Below, in pieces: positions 1 to 6,796 of a DNA stretch of 64,000 nt. The notes under the pieces are model-generated. The model ran no database searches, was not told the origin of the DNA, and worked only from the letters and a program-made list of their open reading frames with translations. The stretch is from DASUVM01 sp963704675 (GTDB lineage: Bacteria > Patescibacteriota > Saccharimonadia > Saccharimonadales > Saccharimonadaceae). The stretch is taken from positions 1,116,001 through 1,180,000 of the forward strand of contig OY969928.1 in assembly GCA_963704675.1 (NCBI GenBank), written 5' to 3'. A program made the position numbers and the translations under genes. Each line of letters starts with the position of its first letter. Position 1 is the stretch's first letter.

Positions 1-245
1 GTAATGCTAATACTTGGGATACCCTTGCCCGCGCGACACCTGGCTGGACAGTAGGCTCTCTACCTCGTGTAGGTGCTATTGCTCAAACCGATGCTGGCTG
101 GGCTGGCCACGTGGCTGTTGTCGATGAAGTTCAGGGTAATATGATTAAATACTCAGACATGAATGGTATTCGAGGCTTCGGTGCCGTTGGTCAAAGTGAC
201 TGGGTGCCTGCCTCGTACTTCCAAAACTATATCTTCCGTAAATAA
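1..245 (+). CDS. C-terminal part of a CHAP-domain peptidoglycan hydrolase (partial)
   Basis: The frame is open from the left edge and ends at TAA 243-245, so only the last 81 codons are visible. The pattern G-S-L-P-R-V-G-A-I followed by GHVAVVDEV matches the second half of CHAP amidase/endopeptidases, where this His is the partner of a catalytic Cys that must lie upstream of the window. The end, W-V-P-A-S-Y-F then N-Y-I-F, is also typical. CHAP enzymes cut peptidoglycan peptide bonds outside the cell, so a signal peptide or anchor is expected in the missing part. A U-tract hairpin follows. Cell-wall remodelling or attack on a host or competitor wall are both possible. Confidence 0.8.
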   Translation, partial: NANTWDTLARATPGWTVGSLPRVGAIAQTDAGWAGHVAVVDEVQGNMIKYSDMNGIRGFGAVGQSDWVPASYFQNYIFRK

Positions 246-268
246 TGCAGCCTGAATGCCACCAAGAA

Positions 269-300
269 AAAGCGATCTGTTAACGGATCGCTTTTTTCTT
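269..300 (+). terminator. Intrinsic terminator after the CHAP gene
   Basis: AAGCGATC and GATCGCTT form an 8-bp stem around a TGTTAACG loop, followed by TTTTTT. This is the classical U-tract type, in contrast to the hairpins of the GC-rich gene units elsewhere in the window. Confidence 0.9.
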
Positions 301-306
301 TATAAT
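301..306 (+). promoter_or_regulatory. -10 box of obg (TATAAT)
   Basis: A perfect TATAAT ends 10 nt before the obg ATG at 317. With the start of transcription about 7 nt downstream, only about 3 nt of 5' leader would remain, and no Shine-Dalgarno is visible. This suggests leaderless or near-leaderless translation. Confidence 0.65.
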
Positions 307-316
307 AAAACCCATT

Positions 317-1618
317 ATGAAGTTTGTTGATAGCGTTGAGGTTGAAGTAGCGGCCGGCAAAGGCGGCGATGGTGCCCTGAGTTTTCGACAGGAAAAATAT
401 GTAGATAAAGGCGGCCCGGATGGTGGTGATGGTGGTGATGGTGGTGATGTTATCTTCGAGGCCACCTCAAATGTAAACACCTTGTTAGGGTTTCGTTATA
501 AGCAAGTACTCCAGGCTGAAAATGGCGAGAACGGTAGTAAGCGAAAACGGCATGGTAAAAGCGGGCAAGATCTTGTAGTGCAAGTACCGGCCGGTACATT
601 GGTTCTAGATGCTGCAACTGGAAGGCAAGTAGCTGACTTGACTGTTAATGGTGAGCGGGTACGAGTTGCTAAAGGGGGCAAAGGCGGCTTTGGGAATGCA
701 CATTTTATCTCCTCGACGCGTCAGGCGCCCCGTATAGCCGAAGTAGGCGAAAAAGGCAGTCAATATCAGGTACGCCTAGAACTCAAGCTCCTGGCCGATG
801 TAGGCCTCGTAGGACTGCCAAATGCCGGTAAGTCAACCTTCTTAAGCGTTGTTTCACACGCCACCCCTGAAATCGCCGATTATCCTTTCACGACGCTCGT
901 TCCGCAGCTAGGTGTTGCCCATATAGACGATTTTGGTATGCTAATAGCCGATATCCCTGGGCTTATCGAAGGGGCAGCTGAAGGTAAAGGCCTAGGTGAT
1001 GACTTTTTGCGCCATATCGAGCGTACTGCGGTGCTGCTGCATTTGATAGATGTGTATAGCAATGATGTTGCGAAAGATTACCAAACTATTGTGAATGAGC
1101 TGCAACGTTACAGTCCCGAGCTCGTTAAGCGTCCTCAAGTAGTGGCCTTAACGAAGTGCGAAGGGCTTGAAGCGGAGTTGGTTGCTATGCAAAAACATGC
1201 GCTTGAAAAAGTGATGCCGAAGGATAGTGAGTGTTTTGTCATTTCGTCACAATCCGGACAGGGTATTAAGGAAACACTCAGAAGCCTTAAGAAGTACGTT
1301 AAGCAGGCTCGTATCGTTAAGGCGGCACCAAACATTGAAACAAATGAAACACCTGTTATAGAGCTTTCAGCGCACGCACGAAAAGAGACCTGGCAAGTGC
1401 GCAAAGAAGAGGCGCATTTTGTAGTCACAGGTGAAAAAATTGAGGGCTTTGCAGCCCGGACAGACTTTACGAGCCCGCATGGGCTGAACCGTTTAAGACA
1501 TATTATGCATAAAATGGGTATTGTACACGAGCTGGAGCGTGCCGGCGCCGAGGCTGATGATATGATTCAGATTGGCGAAAGTGGCGAAAATCGCTTATCG
1601 CTTCAAGAAGTTAAATAA
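317..1618 (+). CDS. obg: GTPase Obg (CgtA)
   Basis: Obg is a large-subunit ribosome assembly GTPase that also links GTP/ppGpp state to growth. The 433-aa protein has the full order: glycine-rich Obg fold (about 1-156, with GGPDGGDGGDGGDV), then the G domain with G1 GLPNAGKST (about 165), G3 DIPGLIEGAAEGKGLG and G5 SSQSG, then a C-terminal OCT domain (about 345-425). The G4 element reads TKCE rather than the usual NKxD, a mild departure that may alter base recognition. A -10 box lies 10 nt upstream. A conserved RNA structure begins 15 nt after the stop. Confidence 0.97.
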   Translation: MKFVDSVEVEVAAGKGGDGALSFRQEKYVDKGGPDGGDGGDGGDVIFEATSNVNTLLGFRYKQVLQAENGENGSKRKRHGKSGQDLVVQVPAGTLVLDAATGRQVADLTVNGERVRVAKGGKGGFGNAHFISSTRQAPRIAEVGEKGSQYQVRLELKLLADVGLVGLPNAGKSTFLSVVSHATPEIADYPFTTLVPQLGVAHIDDFGMLIADIPGLIEGAAEGKGLGDDFLRHIERTAVLLHLIDVYSNDVAKDYQTIVNELQRYSPELVKRPQVVALTKCEGLEAELVAMQKHALEKVMPKDSECFVISSQSGQGIKETLRSLKKYVKQARIVKAAPNIETNETPVIELSAHARKETWQVRKEEAHFVVTGEKIEGFAARTDFTSPHGLNRLRHIMHKMGIVHELERAGAEADDMIQIGESGENRLSLQEVK

Positions 1619-1632
1619 TAAATTATACTTTT

Positions 1633-1767
1633 ACCTGAAGCTCGACACCTCCTTCCAGATCGTGTGAAATCGGTTTAACTAACCGGTTTCAGCCCAACGC
1701 TTTCTTAAAGCTCTGGGAGAGCTTTAAGAAAAAAGAGTGGTCTGGGAGGGGGCGTCGAGATTCAGGT
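1633..1767 (+). ncRNA. Three-way-junction structured RNA, copy 1 (downstream of obg)
   Basis: A 135-nt element. The outer helix P1 pairs 1633-1659 with 1741-1767 and has a few wobbles and mismatches. Hairpin P2 is GAAATCGGTT with AACCGGTTTC around TAACT. Hairpin P3 is TTTCTTAAAGCTC with GAGCTTTAAGAAA (1701-1731). Unpaired junction segments are GTGTG, AGCCCAACGC and AAAGAGTGG. Copy 2 at 4386 keeps the junction and P2 exactly but changes nearly all of P1 and three P3 pairs on both strands. That covariation supports a real folded RNA. TTATACTT precedes both copies and could be a -10 box. The class is not recognised; strand is assumed from the flanking genes. Confidence 0.75.
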
Positions 1768-1780
1768 TTAGATTTTATAG

Positions 1781-1809
1781 TTGACAGAGTCTTTTATTCA
1801 TAGTATTGT
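1781..1809 (+). promoter_or_regulatory. Sigma70-type promoter of the 1995-2702 gene unit
   Basis: TTGACA (1781-1786), a 17-nt spacer, then TATTGT (1804-1809). It would start transcription near 1816, giving a leader of about 180 nt that contains the 1871-1925 hairpin. Confidence 0.5.
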
Positions 1810-1870
1810 TTATCTATCATTAGCCGAGCTTATCTTGCTCCTAATGCCCATTGACAAAGAGACAGATGCG

Positions 1871-1925
1871 CTTCTGGGGATGTGATGGTATCTTTATCTT
1901 TAAGATATTATGACACCCCCAGAAG
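1871..1925 (+). other. Long hairpin in the leader of the GC-rich gene at 1995
   Basis: CTTCTGGGG (1871-1879) pairs perfectly with CCCCAGAAG (1917-1925). Inside it, GGTATCTT pairs with AAGATATT (two wobbles) around TATCTTT. There is no U-tract, so it is more likely an RNA leader structure than a terminator. Confidence 0.5.
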
Positions 1926-1994
1926 CAGGTGCACATTGTTGTGTATCTGGTGTTCTTCTGGGTGGATTCGAATCCACCGAATGAAAGGGCGCTG

Positions 1995-2702
1995 ATGCGC
2001 ACCATCAGAAACAGGAAGGGCAGAGGCCTCATCAAGGCACTGCTCATGATGGCCATCGTGGCCATCGGCCTGAAGGTCATGCACCTCATCACCAACCGCA
2101 CTCGCCGCACCACTGAGTCACCGCTGGCCGGCACCCGCGTCACGCGGCGCAAGCCGATCACGATGGGCACACGGGTCACCGCGAGGCTCCACCGGCTGCT
2201 CAGCCGGTCCGTCATGGGCCGCTACTTCGCCGCCAAGCTCAACACGGGTACCGCGGACTTCCTGCTGACTGGCACTGGCGACTTCGGCACCTGCCGGATC
2301 GACGACCCGGAGCGGGACAGGGAGGCTCACCACCCCGGCAGCACGCTCGTCAGCGAGACCGCGCCGGAGCCCAACTGGCCCAGTTCGGACCACGCCCAGC
2401 TCGCCGCTGCGCTCGCCGACGCACAGAGGATCGGGAACCGGATCAACCTGGGGCAACCCCTGACGGTGCCGCCGCTCGAGCCGTTCCGCCCCCAGCAGGG
2501 CATGGTGGACGATGCGCTCGCCGAGCTCGGCATCAACGAGACCGGCGGCCAGACGCTCACCGGCATCACCGCGGTCCCCTCGACGGCGCAGGTGCCGACG
2601 GGTCACCCTGACTGGATGGCCCCGGCATCGGACGACACGATCGACGCCATGGCGGCCGCGGCCGACCAGAACCCGATCGTGCCGGAAACGGCTGCCAGCT
2701 GA
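1995..2702 (+). CDS. GC-rich orphan protein with one membrane segment
   Basis: A 235-aa protein I do not recognise. The N-terminus is strongly basic (MRTIRNRKGRG), followed by one hydrophobic segment at about residues 12-30 and then a polar, Pro/Ala/Thr-rich domain, consistent with a membrane anchor. The ATG at 1995 begins the hydrophobic-anchor pattern; upstream in-frame codons read through AT-rich leader. The coding sequence is far more GC-rich than obg and sbcB, preferring CTC, GCC, ATC and GTC. It has its own promoter and ends in a U-less palindrome, so it stands alone between two housekeeping genes. It is one of about eleven such units in the window. Confidence 0.7.
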   Translation: MRTIRNRKGRGLIKALLMMAIVAIGLKVMHLITNRTRRTTESPLAGTRVTRRKPITMGTRVTARLHRLLSRSVMGRYFAAKLNTGTADFLLTGTGDFGTCRIDDPERDREAHHPGSTLVSETAPEPNWPSSDHAQLAAALADAQRIGNRINLGQPLTVPPLEPFRPQQGMVDDALAELGINETGGQTLTGITAVPSTAQVPTGHPDWMAPASDDTIDAMAAAADQNPIVPETAAS

Positions 2703-2729
2703 TCCCCTACCCACCGCGAGACCTGACTC

Positions 2730-2774
2730 GGAGGGCACCCAGGCGACTACCACTGTCGCTCCAGGGTGCCCTCC
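2730..2774 (+). terminator. U-less palindrome closing the 1995-2702 unit
   Basis: GGAGGGCACCC (2730-2740) pairs with GGGTGCCCTCC (2764-2774), with an inner GCGAC/GTCGC stem. CCGGGCATCTCG follows instead of a U-run. A weaker U-tract hairpin (AAGGCC/GGCTTT, 2842-2861) lies 70 nt further on and may be the actual intrinsic terminator. Confidence 0.55.
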
Positions 2775-2933
2775 GGGCATCTCGCTTGAAGAAAAGGAGG
2801 AAAAGCATCTGTCTCTTGTCTTTTCCACCCAAGCTATTTATAAGGCCCGAAAGGCTTTTTTGTTTTTCTCTGGCATTGGCTGGTTTGCTATCATCGGGTT
2901 TTAAAAGCATGCTAAAAACGTTAAGCTATACTC

Positions 2934-4367
2934 ATGCCCGAGCAACAACCGACTTTCTTTTTCTTTGATCTTGAAACCAGCGGCATTGATCCGCGAAAAC
3001 AGCGAATTATGCAGTTTGCCGGTCAGCGTACGGATATAAACTTAAACCCTGTTGATGAACCAGTCAATATTATGGTGGCTTTGAGCGATGATGTGCTGCC
3101 TGAGCCTTACGCTATTTTAGTAACTGGCATTACCCCTCAAAAAAGCCGGGAAGAGGGCTATACTGAAGCCGAGTTTTTGCGTTTCTTTAATGAGCAAGTC
3201 TGCCAGCCAAGCACGGTGACGCTCGGATTTAATACGGTGCGTTTTGATGATGAGTTTATGCGCTTTACGCTATGGCGTAACTTTTATGATGCCTATGAAT
3301 GGCAGTGGAAGGATAATTGTTCACGCTGGGATCTTTTAGATGTAGTGCGTATGACGAGGGCGCTCCGGCCCGACGGCATTAATTGGCCATTTGATAGTGA
3401 GGGTGCACCAACTAATCGTCTTGAACTGCTCACAAAAGAAAATAAGTTATTGCATTATCACGCACATGACGCACTCTCAGACGTGCTGGCGACGATTGAT
3501 GTTGCTAAGCTTATAAAACAGAAACAGCCAAAACTATTCGGCTACTTATTCAAGATGCGTGGCAAAAAAGCGGTTGAGGGTTTAGTGAATTTGAATAACC
3601 CACAGCCATTCGTATACACATCGGGCCGATATCCAAAAGAAATTGCACATACGACGGTAGCCTATCCGATTGCGCCAGGTAGCCGGCCTGGTTGCGTGGT
3701 AGTCTGGGATCTTCGGCATGATCCGACTGAGTGGGCTAATATGGCTCCTGAAGAGTTAAAAAAGATCCGTTTCGCTACCCGTGAAATGCGTAAGGATGGG
3801 GCCTTCAAACTTTTACCCGCGAAAGAACTAGTATATAACCGTTGCCCAGCCATTGCACCGCTTGGAGTACTTGATACCGCCGCACAAGAACGTTTACGGC
3901 TTTCGCTCGAAGTAATTCAGCAAAACCTCACTAAATTGATCAACAGCGGTTTAGCCGACAAACTCAACCAAGTATTTGCAGCTCGTGAGATGCCGGCTGG
4001 TAGCGATGTTGATGTTGCACTCTATGACGGTTTTTTGGGTGACGCGGATAAGACGCAGATGAGTGTCGTGCGTGCTGCCGGGCCAGATGATCTGAAAAAA
4101 ATGAAATTTAAGTTTAACGATCGTCGTCTCGATGAATTATTGGCACGTTATAAAGGCCGTAACTTACCGCATATATTGAGCGAAGAAGAGCGGGCCGAGT
4201 GGGAAGCCTACCGCGCGAAACGAATTGCGGCCGATCTTCCAAATTTCAGTAAGCAACTAGCTCAAGCTGCTGTGCAAGCAAAAACTGAAGAACAGCAATT
4301 TTTATTGCAAGAATTGCAATTATGGGCAGAAAGTATTGTGCCGATCGGGGAAGAAGCTTCGGCTTAG
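2934..4367 (+). CDS. sbcB: Exodeoxyribonuclease I
   Basis: ExoI digests single-stranded DNA 3' to 5' in recombination and mismatch repair. The 477-aa protein matches the family length. The DEDDh nuclease residues are visible: DLETSG (about 12-17), FDDEFMR (about 101) and HDALSDVLAT (about 178-187), followed by the SH3-like and helical C-terminal regions typical of E. coli ExoI. TATACT lies almost directly on the ATG, so the exact start is less certain than the identity. No partner gene is adjacent. Structured RNA copy 2 begins 19 nt after the stop. Confidence 0.93.
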   Translation: MPEQQPTFFFFDLETSGIDPRKQRIMQFAGQRTDINLNPVDEPVNIMVALSDDVLPEPYAILVTGITPQKSREEGYTEAEFLRFFNEQVCQPSTVTLGFNTVRFDDEFMRFTLWRNFYDAYEWQWKDNCSRWDLLDVVRMTRALRPDGINWPFDSEGAPTNRLELLTKENKLLHYHAHDALSDVLATIDVAKLIKQKQPKLFGYLFKMRGKKAVEGLVNLNNPQPFVYTSGRYPKEIAHTTVAYPIAPGSRPGCVVVWDLRHDPTEWANMAPEELKKIRFATREMRKDGAFKLLPAKELVYNRCPAIAPLGVLDTAAQERLRLSLEVIQQNLTKLINSGLADKLNQVFAAREMPAGSDVDVALYDGFLGDADKTQMSVVRAAGPDDLKKMKFKFNDRRLDELLARYKGRNLPHILSEEERAEWEAYRAKRIAADLPNFSKQLAQAAVQAKTEEQQFLLQELQLWAESIVPIGEEASA

Positions 4368-4385
4368 GAGTATTCCGTGCTTATA

Positions 4386-4518
4386 CTTAAGCTACACCAT
4401 GCCTCTCCAGACCGTGTGAAATCGGTTTAACTAACCGGTTTCAGCCCAACGCTTATCTAAAGCTCCGGTGGAGCTTTAGATAAAAAGAGTGGTCTGGAGA
4501 GGCATGGTGTAGCTTAAG
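4386..4518 (+). ncRNA. Three-way-junction structured RNA, copy 2 (downstream of sbcB)
   Basis: A 133-nt second copy of the element at 1633. Here P1 is a perfect 28-bp helix (4386-4413 with 4491-4518) of almost entirely different sequence from copy 1. P2 and the junction strands are identical to copy 1. P3 is TTATCTAAAGCTC/GAGCTTTAGATAA, with three base pairs changed on both sides relative to copy 1. TTATACTT precedes it as in copy 1. It lies between sbcB and a convergent gene, so a terminator role is conceivable, but no U-run follows the outer helix. Confidence 0.75.
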
Positions 4519-4529
4519 ATTTGATGTAA

Positions 4530-4925
4530 CTAGGCTTCAACTTGCGTTAAAACTGAAAGCTTTTTTTGCGTGCGTTTCCGTGAAGATTTGCTTTGGGTTT
4601 GCCTTTTCTTTTTAGAAGTATTGGTGGTATTTGCGTTTTTACGCCCAGAGCGTCGTTTTTTCGCACCACTTGCTTTTTCGGTAGTTTTTTCGGGTGCTAC
4701 CCAGTCTTTTGGTACAAAATCAATCGAACGGATTAATTGCCAGACGCCAAAAAGAAGCAGGGGAACTAGCACTAAAACTACATACCACGGCAACTGTATA
4801 GAGGTACCGGGAATAACACCGGCCATTAAAAAGTTGATTATTGCTGAAGAAGTGGTGTCATTCGTCATTCCGAAAAGCACCAAGAGGGCCACAACAAGGT
4901 AGGGTAGTACTTTTGTTAATTTCAT
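4530..4925 (-). CDS. Small two-pass membrane protein with a Lys/Arg-rich tail
   Basis: A 131-aa protein of unknown function. The start MKLTKVLPYL (ATG complement 4923-4925) is chosen because AAGGTG sits just upstream and the longer in-frame start is poorly supported. Two hydrophobic segments lie at about residues 6-24 and 44-64, followed by a tail of about 60 residues dominated by Lys, Arg, Ser and Thr. The tail would be cytoplasmic and could bind nucleic acid or anionic lipid; that is inference. It is convergent with sbcB. Confidence 0.7.
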   Translation of the reverse strand: MKLTKVLPYLVVALLVLFGMTNDTTSSAIINFLMAGVIPGTSIQLPWYVVLVLVPLLLFGVWQLIRSIDFVPKDWVAPEKTTEKASGAKKRRSGRKNANTTNTSKKKRQTQSKSSRKRTQKKLSVLTQVEA

Positions 4926-5047
4926 GTTTTCACCTTTTAAAGTTATTGCAATTATAACAGAAGATTGTATGCAAGACAATTAAGTTGTAGTTTTTACATT
5001 ATGCGTTTTCGCCTTGGCTCGTTGTAAGAACATGCTATGCTTAGGAA

Positions 5048-5737
5048 ATGAAACGGATATCGAAGTCGCAGCTACCTCTGTTAATTATTGCTTCGGTGGT
5101 AACCGTTGTTTTCATAGTTACCGTTATTATTTTTGGTCGTCCATTATGGGAGCTACTCAGCGACACGGATAAAACGCGAGAACTGATTACCTCTGCGGGG
5201 CCTTGGGGACCGTTAGTGTTTATGGCGCTTCAAATTTTACAGGTATTTGTAGCACCAATCCCGGGTCAAGTTATTGGTTTTGTCGGTGGTTATTTGTTTG
5301 GAACATTTTGGGGGACTGTCTACGCAATGATAGGCGCCACCATCGGTTTTACTGCAATTTTTATTCTCGCGCGCAAGCTGGGCCGGCCGTTTGTTGAGCG
5401 TTTTGTTGACCAAAAAACGTTGCAAAAGTTTGACTATCTGACGAAGAATAACGGTGTATTTGTATTATTTTTGATTTTTCTGTTGCCGGCCTTGCCCGAT
5501 GATTTAATTTGTTTTATTGCCGGTTTAACCAACATAAAAATTAAAACTCTGATTATTATTTCTTTGCTCGGCCGCTTACCAGGATATTTGGTATTGAGTT
5601 TTGCTGGTGCAGGAGTGGCAGAATCTAATATTCAACTCGTTGCAATTATTATAAGTATTGCTATGGCAATTTCAGCGCTCGCCTTCTGGCAGCGAGCGCG
5701 GATAGAGCGGTTTATAAAGCGATTGAGTAAGCGTTAG
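5048..5737 (+). CDS. TVP38/TMEM64-type (VTT domain) membrane protein
   Basis: A 229-aa polytopic protein of the DedA/VTT superfamily, members of which flip or scramble membrane lipids and carriers. The signature glycine/proline-rich re-entrant region is visible as APIPGQVIGFVGGYLFG and again around LFLIFLLPALPDDLICF, with about six hydrophobic segments. TATGCT ends exactly 6 nt before the ATG, with no Shine-Dalgarno. It is a separate branch from the two DedA proteins at 13908 and 44424. Confidence 0.85.
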   Translation: MKRISKSQLPLLIIASVVTVVFIVTVIIFGRPLWELLSDTDKTRELITSAGPWGPLVFMALQILQVFVAPIPGQVIGFVGGYLFGTFWGTVYAMIGATIGFTAIFILARKLGRPFVERFVDQKTLQKFDYLTKNNGVFVLFLIFLLPALPDDLICFIAGLTNIKIKTLIIISLLGRLPGYLVLSFAGAGVAESNIQLVAIIISIAMAISALAFWQRARIERFIKRLSKR

Positions 5738-5773
5738 AAGCAATATTTATCTACTAAATAAAAAAGGACAATT

Positions 5774-6748
5774 ATGAGTGAAGGTTCGGCTCAAATCAGA
5801 TACACGATTAATAATGAAAGCCTCCATCCCCGAGAGATTCTATTAAACGGCGTTGAAGACACAAGACGTAAGCTTGGCAAAATAGGAATTAACGGTGGCC
5901 TTCACATGAATGTTCATACGCGCTCGCGTTTGTATGCTGAGCTTTTATTAAAATCAGCGAACGGCTCTTTTGTAAACGAGCGAGAGGGGGTGAGGCTCCT
6001 TGCCTCGGGTGCGCAATCGTATTCACCCACGCTCCCAGAGGCGTGGGGTCGCTTTAAAGGCCGTAAAAACGAGATGTATTTTTCAGAACGACTGAAACGA
6101 CTTGGGCAAAATGTTATTGAGCAGCGAGCAACCAAACCCCCCGTGCAGGCATCTTTAAAGCCTTTGGCAAAGATTTCAGAACTTGCAGATAACGATTTCT
6201 TTGCCACCTTGTATCCCGAGGAACTACAATTTGGGCAAACGTATCATGATGCAAATGCGCCCTATGAGCGAGTGGCGGTTATTTCACCTGACACGGTAGA
6301 AAAGCTCGATATTAAAAGGATCTTTGACTTTTCTGCGGCAGTGGCAACCCGGGGCATCAGCATGCTAACGTATAATTCTTATCACGGTGTTCGCTTCTCG
6401 CAGACTGGTAAAACACAGTTACCTCTTCCGCTTGCTTTCTTGCCAACCCTCGCGGCTGAGGGTAAAATACGCCAGTTTACAATAGGACTTAACCAAGCTG
6501 GTCTCCCTCCGGCGAGCGGCATCGAATATAAGGCCGCCACTCACAATTTAACGGCAGCATTATTGAAGGATGAGCCCGAGGGCGAAGAGGCCGACGATCT
6601 TCACCAGCAATTGCGTGCAGTGCTCGATAATTTACCGCCAGATCAGCCGGTCATCGATATTACATTGAGTGGAAAGTTAGGGCGAGTGACTAATGATGAA
6701 ATGCGCCATATAACTAACAATGTTAAGCGTCTTGTTGAATCTCGCTGA
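5774..6748 (+). CDS. Conserved-looking hypothetical protein
   Basis: A 324-aa soluble protein that I cannot assign. AAAAGGACA lies just before the ATG as a plausible ribosome-binding site. There are no membrane segments. The sequence looks mixed alpha/beta with a long linker around residues 115-135 and an acidic stretch near 270 (DEPEGEEADD). It sits between a VTT protein and uvrA on the same strand; base composition resembles its neighbours, so it appears to be a resident gene. Confidence 0.75.
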   Translation: MSEGSAQIRYTINNESLHPREILLNGVEDTRRKLGKIGINGGLHMNVHTRSRLYAELLLKSANGSFVNEREGVRLLASGAQSYSPTLPEAWGRFKGRKNEMYFSERLKRLGQNVIEQRATKPPVQASLKPLAKISELADNDFFATLYPEELQFGQTYHDANAPYERVAVISPDTVEKLDIKRIFDFSAAVATRGISMLTYNSYHGVRFSQTGKTQLPLPLAFLPTLAAEGKIRQFTIGLNQAGLPPASGIEYKAATHNLTAALLKDEPEGEEADDLHQQLRAVLDNLPPDQPVIDITLSGKLGRVTNDEMRHITNNVKRLVESR

Positions 6749-6781
6749 ATATAGGAACTAGTCTGGTTGGCGACAATATTG

Positions 6782-6787
6782 TATAAT
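6782..6787 (+). promoter_or_regulatory. -10 box of uvrA (TATAAT)
   Basis: A perfect TATAAT ends 9 nt before the ATG at 6797. It argues against the longer TTG-initiated frame beginning at 6767, whose first codons would lie upstream of the predicted transcription start. Confidence 0.65.
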
Positions 6788-6796
6788 CAGACGGAT

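Noticed and set aside
1633..1767. Hammerhead or other known self-cleaving ribozyme
   Set aside because: It is a three-way junction, but CUGAUGA and the GAAA core of the hammerhead are absent, and the twister, pistol and hatchet consensus strands do not fit.
2118..2828. Long minus-strand frame opposite the 1995-2702 gene
   Set aside because: High GC gives long antisense frames; it lacks a start site and hydrophobic or domain pattern, while the plus frame has a promoter, anchor segment and closing hairpin.
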